Source: Christensenella sp. (GTDB taxonomy: Bacteria; Bacillota; Clostridia; Christensenellales; Maliibacteriaceae). Taken from it: DNA of 8,798 nt. The notes beneath the pieces were generated by a model, which worked only from the letters and a program-made list of their open reading frames with translations, ran no database searches and had not been told where the DNA came from. Below, piece after piece: positions 5,874 through 8,798 of this stretch (its first letter is position 1; every line of letters starts with the position of its first letter). The translations under genes and the position numbers were made by a program. Location of the stretch: assembly GCA_019420085.1 (NCBI GenBank), contig JAHZHV010000048.1, positions 1-8,798 of the forward strand, in the 5' to 3' direction.

Positions 5874-7829
5874 ATGTTCTTAAAAGAACGATCCAAAATA
5901 AATTTTATGAATGGCAAAGGACGGCGCAAATATCGCTTTCGTTTTGTTTGTCCGCCGTGGGTACGGCAGCTGCGCCAACGCCATGAGCAAAGAACAGAAG
6001 GGGCGGCGGTGAAAACACGCCCTGTTACGCACCAGAACGTTGCAATGCAGCCAAGTGAGAAGACAATGCGTTTGGCGGCACTGGAGCATCAGAGCATGCA
6101 AAACAGCATGCGCATGGTGGATTTATCCGGTCAGATTGTAGAGTTGGAGGCAAAACCGCGTCAGGCTACAAAGGCATTGAAGAACGCGGCCAGGACGCTG
6201 CAGCAAACGGACGTACCGGTATTGCAGCAGCCGGAGTGCCGGCAGCCGGACAAGCAGCTGGATTTGCTGCAGCAGCAGACGCAGCAGCTTGCGCCATATG
6301 ACAATGCGCAAATGGCAATGCTGCGGCCTGTGGATCATCAGGGGCCAATGACGCGGCTGTTGCAGAAACGGCGTGTGGCGCGGGCCGACCGTGCCAGTGC
6401 ACGAAGCCTTACGAAGGCAGGGCGTACGCTGCAGCAGAGGAAAAAGCTGTTTCGCGGCATATCCGTTGCTGTTGGATGTGCTTGCGGTGCAATTGCGCTT
6501 TGTGCGGCGTTGGTCACGGTTGCCTGGTATACAGGGCTGTTTGACGGCGCACAGCATTATGTGGAAGCCAAAGAGGTGTATTTTGACGGCCGCCCCGTGG
6601 GTACGGTGACGGATGCCGAGACGCTGGAGGCATCCGTGGATTCCTTGTATGAGCAGCTCAGTGTTGAGTATGGCGTGGATGTACTGGCAAATCAGGAACT
6701 GGAAATGCGGGATACGCTGGTTGATCCCAAATATGTCAGTACGCCGGATGATGTGGCGGATGAAGTCATGCGCAATATTCAGATCAATGTCAATGCCGTT
6801 GTGATCGATATTGACGGTATGGCGGCGGTCGCACTTGAAAGCCAGGAAGACGCGCAGTGGGTGCTTGATCAGGCGCTTGCGCCTTACACCAATGATGAAG
6901 GCAATACGACGGTAGGCTTTCTGGAAGATGTCGAAATTGCACAGCAGGACGTGGATTATTCTTTGCTGCGCACCAAAGAAGAAGCGCTGCAGTTTTTGAC
7001 GATGGGCGTTGAGACGGCACAGACGTATACGGTGCAGTCCGGAGATACGCTGTGGTCGATCGCTGAGGCGCATGGTTATACGGTTTCGGATCTTCGCGCA
7101 GCCAATCCGTCGCTGGCTTCAACGGATGTGCTCTCCGTCGGACAGCAGATTTCTCTGATGCAGCCGCAAAAGCTGGTCAATGTTTCGAGCGAACAGATCA
7201 TTGAGGTAACAGAAACGCTGCCGCATGAGACGCAGACGACGACGAGCGATTCGATGTATTCCGATCAGCAGGTTGTGCAGCAGGCTGGCAGTGACGGACA
7301 AAAGGTCTCTACGATTCAGATCAATTATCTCAATGGCAACGAAGTTTCCCGTACGGTTTTGTCCGAACAGATTACGGTGGAACCGGTGACGGAAATCATT
7401 GTTGTAGGTACACAAAAGCGTCCCAGCAACGTTTCGGCAGCGGGATATATGCGGCCCGTCAACGGCGGCGTGATTACATCTCCGTTTGGATACCGGAATC
7501 AGCCGACGGCCGGTGCAAGCACGTATCACAGCGGTATCGATATCGGAGTGGGTTATGGTACGCCGATCCTGGCAACGCGCTCTGGATATGTGACATATTC
7601 CGGACGCAATGGCGGATATGGCATCATGGTCGAGATCGATCATGGCGACGGCGTCAAGACGCGCTATGCGCATTGTTCTCAGACGCTTGTCAGCGTCGGA
7701 CAGTATGTCTCTCAGGGTCAGCAGATTGCCAAAGTTGGCAGCACGGGCGTGTCAACAGGTAATCATCTGCACTTTGAGGTACGCGTCAATGGCGTGGCGC
7801 GCAATCCGGCCAACTATGTTGATTTTTAA
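5874..7829 (+). CDS. Membrane-anchored LysM-G5-M23 peptidoglycan endopeptidase
   Basis: A 651-residue cell-wall protein that probably cuts peptide bonds in peptidoglycan outside the membrane. Residues 1-195 are basic, Gln-rich and cytoplasmic. One membrane span lies at about 196-217. An extracellular region opens with AKEVYFDGRPVG (232-243). A LysM domain follows at about 383-430 (TYTVQSGDTLWSIAEAHG), a G5 domain at about 436-513 (ending EPVTEIIVVGTQ), and a peptidase M23 domain at about 525-650. The M23 residues are complete: H552-SGI-D556, the YAH histidine H600, and H631-L-H633, so it should be an active zinc enzyme. The start ATG at 5874 follows a GGGGGGA site 6 nt upstream; a later ATG at 5907 has no such site. 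The gene has its own promoter with a WalR-like box and ends before a strong terminator, so it is monocistronic. The long cytoplasmic head is unusual for a hydrolase and might interact inside the cell. Confidence 0.93.
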   Translation: MFLKERSKINFMNGKGRRKYRFRFVCPPWVRQLRQRHEQRTEGAAVKTRPVTHQNVAMQPSEKTMRLAALEHQSMQNSMRMVDLSGQIVELEAKPRQATKALKNAARTLQQTDVPVLQQPECRQPDKQLDLLQQQTQQLAPYDNAQMAMLRPVDHQGPMTRLLQKRRVARADRASARSLTKAGRTLQQRKKLFRGISVAVGCACGAIALCAALVTVAWYTGLFDGAQHYVEAKEVYFDGRPVGTVTDAETLEASVDSLYEQLSVEYGVDVLANQELEMRDTLVDPKYVSTPDDVADEVMRNIQINVNAVVIDIDGMAAVALESQEDAQWVLDQALAPYTNDEGNTTVGFLEDVEIAQQDVDYSLLRTKEEALQFLTMGVETAQTYTVQSGDTLWSIAEAHGYTVSDLRAANPSLASTDVLSVGQQISLMQPQKLVNVSSEQIIEVTETLPHETQTTTSDSMYSDQQVVQQAGSDGQKVSTIQINYLNGNEVSRTVLSEQITVEPVTEIIVVGTQKRPSNVSAAGYMRPVNGGVITSPFGYRNQPTAGASTYHSGIDIGVGYGTPILATRSGYVTYSGRNGGYGIMVEIDHGDGVKTRYAHCSQTLVSVGQYVSQGQQIAKVGSTGVSTGNHLHFEVRVNGVARNPANYVDF

Positions 7830-7842
7830 TGTGTATGCTTGT

Positions 7843-7877
7843 GGGACATCATGCGGTTGCATGATGTCCCGTTTTTT
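7843..7877 (+). terminator. Intrinsic terminator of the M23 peptidase gene
   Basis: A perfect 12-bp stem, GGGACATCATGC (7843-7854) with GCATGATGTCCC (7859-7870), GGTT loop, then G and T6 (7872-7877). It begins 13 nt after the peptidase stop and separates that gene from the next. Confidence 0.95.
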
Positions 7878-7951
7878 ATACAGAAGCGAAAAAAGTGACC
7901 GATTTGTCATAAAAAAACAGTAAAAAAATTGTAACGATCACCGAAATTGTG

Positions 7952-7980
7952 TTGTAATAATTCCGTAATAACTCTATAAT
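7952..7980 (+). promoter_or_regulatory. Promoter of the second, paralogous membrane protein gene
   Basis: TTGTAA (7952-7957), a 17-bp spacer and a perfect TATAAT (7975-7980). The block matches the promoter at 5788-5816 at most positions, including the GTAATAACT inside the spacer, so the two were probably copied with their genes. The predicted leader is about 90 nt. Confidence 0.75.
7953..7969 (+). promoter_or_regulatory. WalR-like box, one mismatch, over the -35 of the second promoter
   Basis: TGTAAT (7953-7958), five bases (AATTC), CGTAAT (7964-7969). It fits the WalR/YycF direct repeat at 11 of 12 positions, the only departure being the first base of the second half. It has the same place relative to the -35 as the site at 5789-5805. 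Confidence 0.55.
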
Positions 7981-8003
7981 AACGATATACGGGTTTTGAA
8001 AGG

Positions 8004-8022
8004 GCCACTTTGTGGCATGCGT
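8004..8022 (+). promoter_or_regulatory. Leader hairpin of the second membrane protein gene
   Basis: GCCAC (8004-8008), loop TTT, GTGGC (8012-8016), overlapping the octamer GCATGCGT (8015-8022) that also ends the leader hairpin of the peptidase gene. There is no T-tract, so it is not a terminator. Its role is unknown. Confidence 0.35.
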
Positions 8023-8077
8023 CGGTTCTGAGGGAATCTGACGATATGGGACTTCTTGACGGAAGGTGACGATACCA

Positions 8078-8798
8078 GTGCAGGATAAACGCAACGCATA
8101 TACACATCAGAATATTGGCCATACGCCGGCATACAGGCAAAGCGGCGGTTTTGGATTTTATTCTTCGGATTCTGATTACTTGTATCAGGATGGATATACC
8201 GACACATCGCGCAGGAGTCTGAGCAATTTTGGCCAGACGGATTATCGCGCTGCATTTGAGGATTTGCATAGTCTGGATCATTTTGACGTTGGGATGACGT
8301 ATGATTCTGCGCAGATGCAGGAACAGGCGTGGGAGGACACCGGCCGCTTGCGCAAGCAGCTGATGCCCTTTGATGCGACGCTTCCCAAGTCGGATGGCGG
8401 ACATGCACAATTTGCTTCGGTGCATTCTGCGCTTGCGTTGGCACAGCGGGACGTCAGGCAGCTGCCGCCGAATTTGCGTGTGATGCAGGACATGCTGCAG
8501 ATTGACCGTATTACGGAAGAATCTGAGCAAATTCCTGAAATCGATCAAATGCTGCCGCAAGTGCAGCAACATCGGCCTCTGCGGGCAAGGAATAAGCAGC
8601 ATGCGATGCTTGCCGCGCTGGGTGAACGTGTTTCGGGTGCGCTGGTGCGGCAGGTAAAAAGGAGCCCGCGGCGGGCGTTGATTGCTGCATGCGCTACGGC
8701 GGGTGTACTGGTTTGTCTTTTGACGCTGACGGCATTTGGCGTATTTGATCCCGCTGCACGGTATGTGCATGCCAAAGAAGTATATCTGGATGGGATCG
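8078..8798 (+). CDS. Paralogous single-pass membrane protein, probable cell-wall peptidase, 3' end cut by window edge
   Basis: Read from GTG at 8078-8080, this frame is open to the window edge (240 codons and one base). An AAGGTGA site lies 8 nt upstream and an in-frame TGA at 8057-8059 closes the frame behind it, which supports this non-ATG start. Residues 1-205 are soluble and rich in Gln, Asp and Met, with basic residues just before the membrane. A membrane span lies at about 206-225 (LIAACATAGVLVCLLTLTAF). Just outside it is GVFDPAARYVHAKEVYLDG, which matches GLFDGAQHYVEAKEVYFDG in the peptidase at 5874-7829. The two are therefore paralogs with the same topology, and LysM, G5 and M23 domains are likely past the window edge; this is inference. 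The cytoplasmic heads share little sequence. The promoter carries a WalR-like box. Confidence 0.85.
   Translation, partial: MQDKRNAYTHQNIGHTPAYRQSGGFGFYSSDSDYLYQDGYTDTSRRSLSNFGQTDYRAAFEDLHSLDHFDVGMTYDSAQMQEQAWEDTGRLRKQLMPFDATLPKSDGGHAQFASVHSALALAQRDVRQLPPNLRVMQDMLQIDRITEESEQIPEIDQMLPQVQQHRPLRARNKQHAMLAALGERVSGALVRQVKRSPRRALIAACATAGVLVCLLTLTAFGVFDPAARYVHAKEVYLDGI

Noticed and set aside
6123..7073. A 316-codon minus-strand open frame
   Set aside because: Antisense to the M23 peptidase gene; low-complexity basic product with no motif.
7907..8770. A 287-codon minus-strand open frame
   Set aside because: Antisense to the second wall gene and its promoter; product is Arg/His/Cys-rich with no recognisable motif, as expected of a shadow frame.

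Overview
The window looks like a chromosomal segment of a mid-GC Gram-positive anaerobe of the class Clostridia, possibly Oscillospiraceae/Ruminococcaceae-like. This is inferred from a DnaD-family primosome protein next to a DnaI/DnaC-type helicase loader, a LysM-G5-M23 cell-wall peptidase of clostridial layout, consensus AAGGAGG ribosome binding sites and a textbook intrinsic terminator. No species can be named from the sequence alone. I see no tRNA, rRNA, CRISPR array or insertion sequence.

Left part (1-5614, all minus strand). Five genes read leftward in one probable operon from a strong promoter near 5672-5700: a DnaD-family replication protein with four repeated C-terminal domains, a helicase-loader AAA+ ATPase, then three different PfkB/ribokinase-family sugar kinases. 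The last kinase runs off the left edge. The kinase nearest the replication genes (2069-3022) has lost the catalytic GAGD motif and the ATP-loop glycines, so it is probably a pseudokinase or a strongly altered enzyme. The middle kinase is canonical and the leftmost keeps the catalytic motif. The first two kinases share an identical 14-nt ribosome-binding leader.

Centre (5615-5873). A divergent intergenic region carries the leftward operon promoter and a rightward promoter for the cell-wall gene.

Right part (5874-8798, plus strand). A membrane-anchored LysM-G5-M23 peptidoglycan endopeptidase ends in a perfect 12-bp hairpin terminator. A second, paralogous gene follows behind its own promoter. 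It has a cytoplasmic head, one membrane span and the same AKEVY(F/L)DG segment just outside the membrane, and it is cut by the right edge. The two promoters are near copies: TTGTAA, 17 bp, TA(C/T)AAT, with a TGTAAT-N5-(T/C)GTAAT direct repeat over the -35. That repeat matches the known WalR (YycF) response-regulator box, which in Bacillus and Staphylococcus controls peptidoglycan hydrolases. The best reading is a pair of WalRK-type controlled wall-remodelling proteins, back to back with a replication-initiation operon.

The points of most interest are the paired WalR-like promoters with similar 5' leader hairpins, the four-repeat DnaD protein, and the three-kinase set with a degenerate member inside a replication operon.
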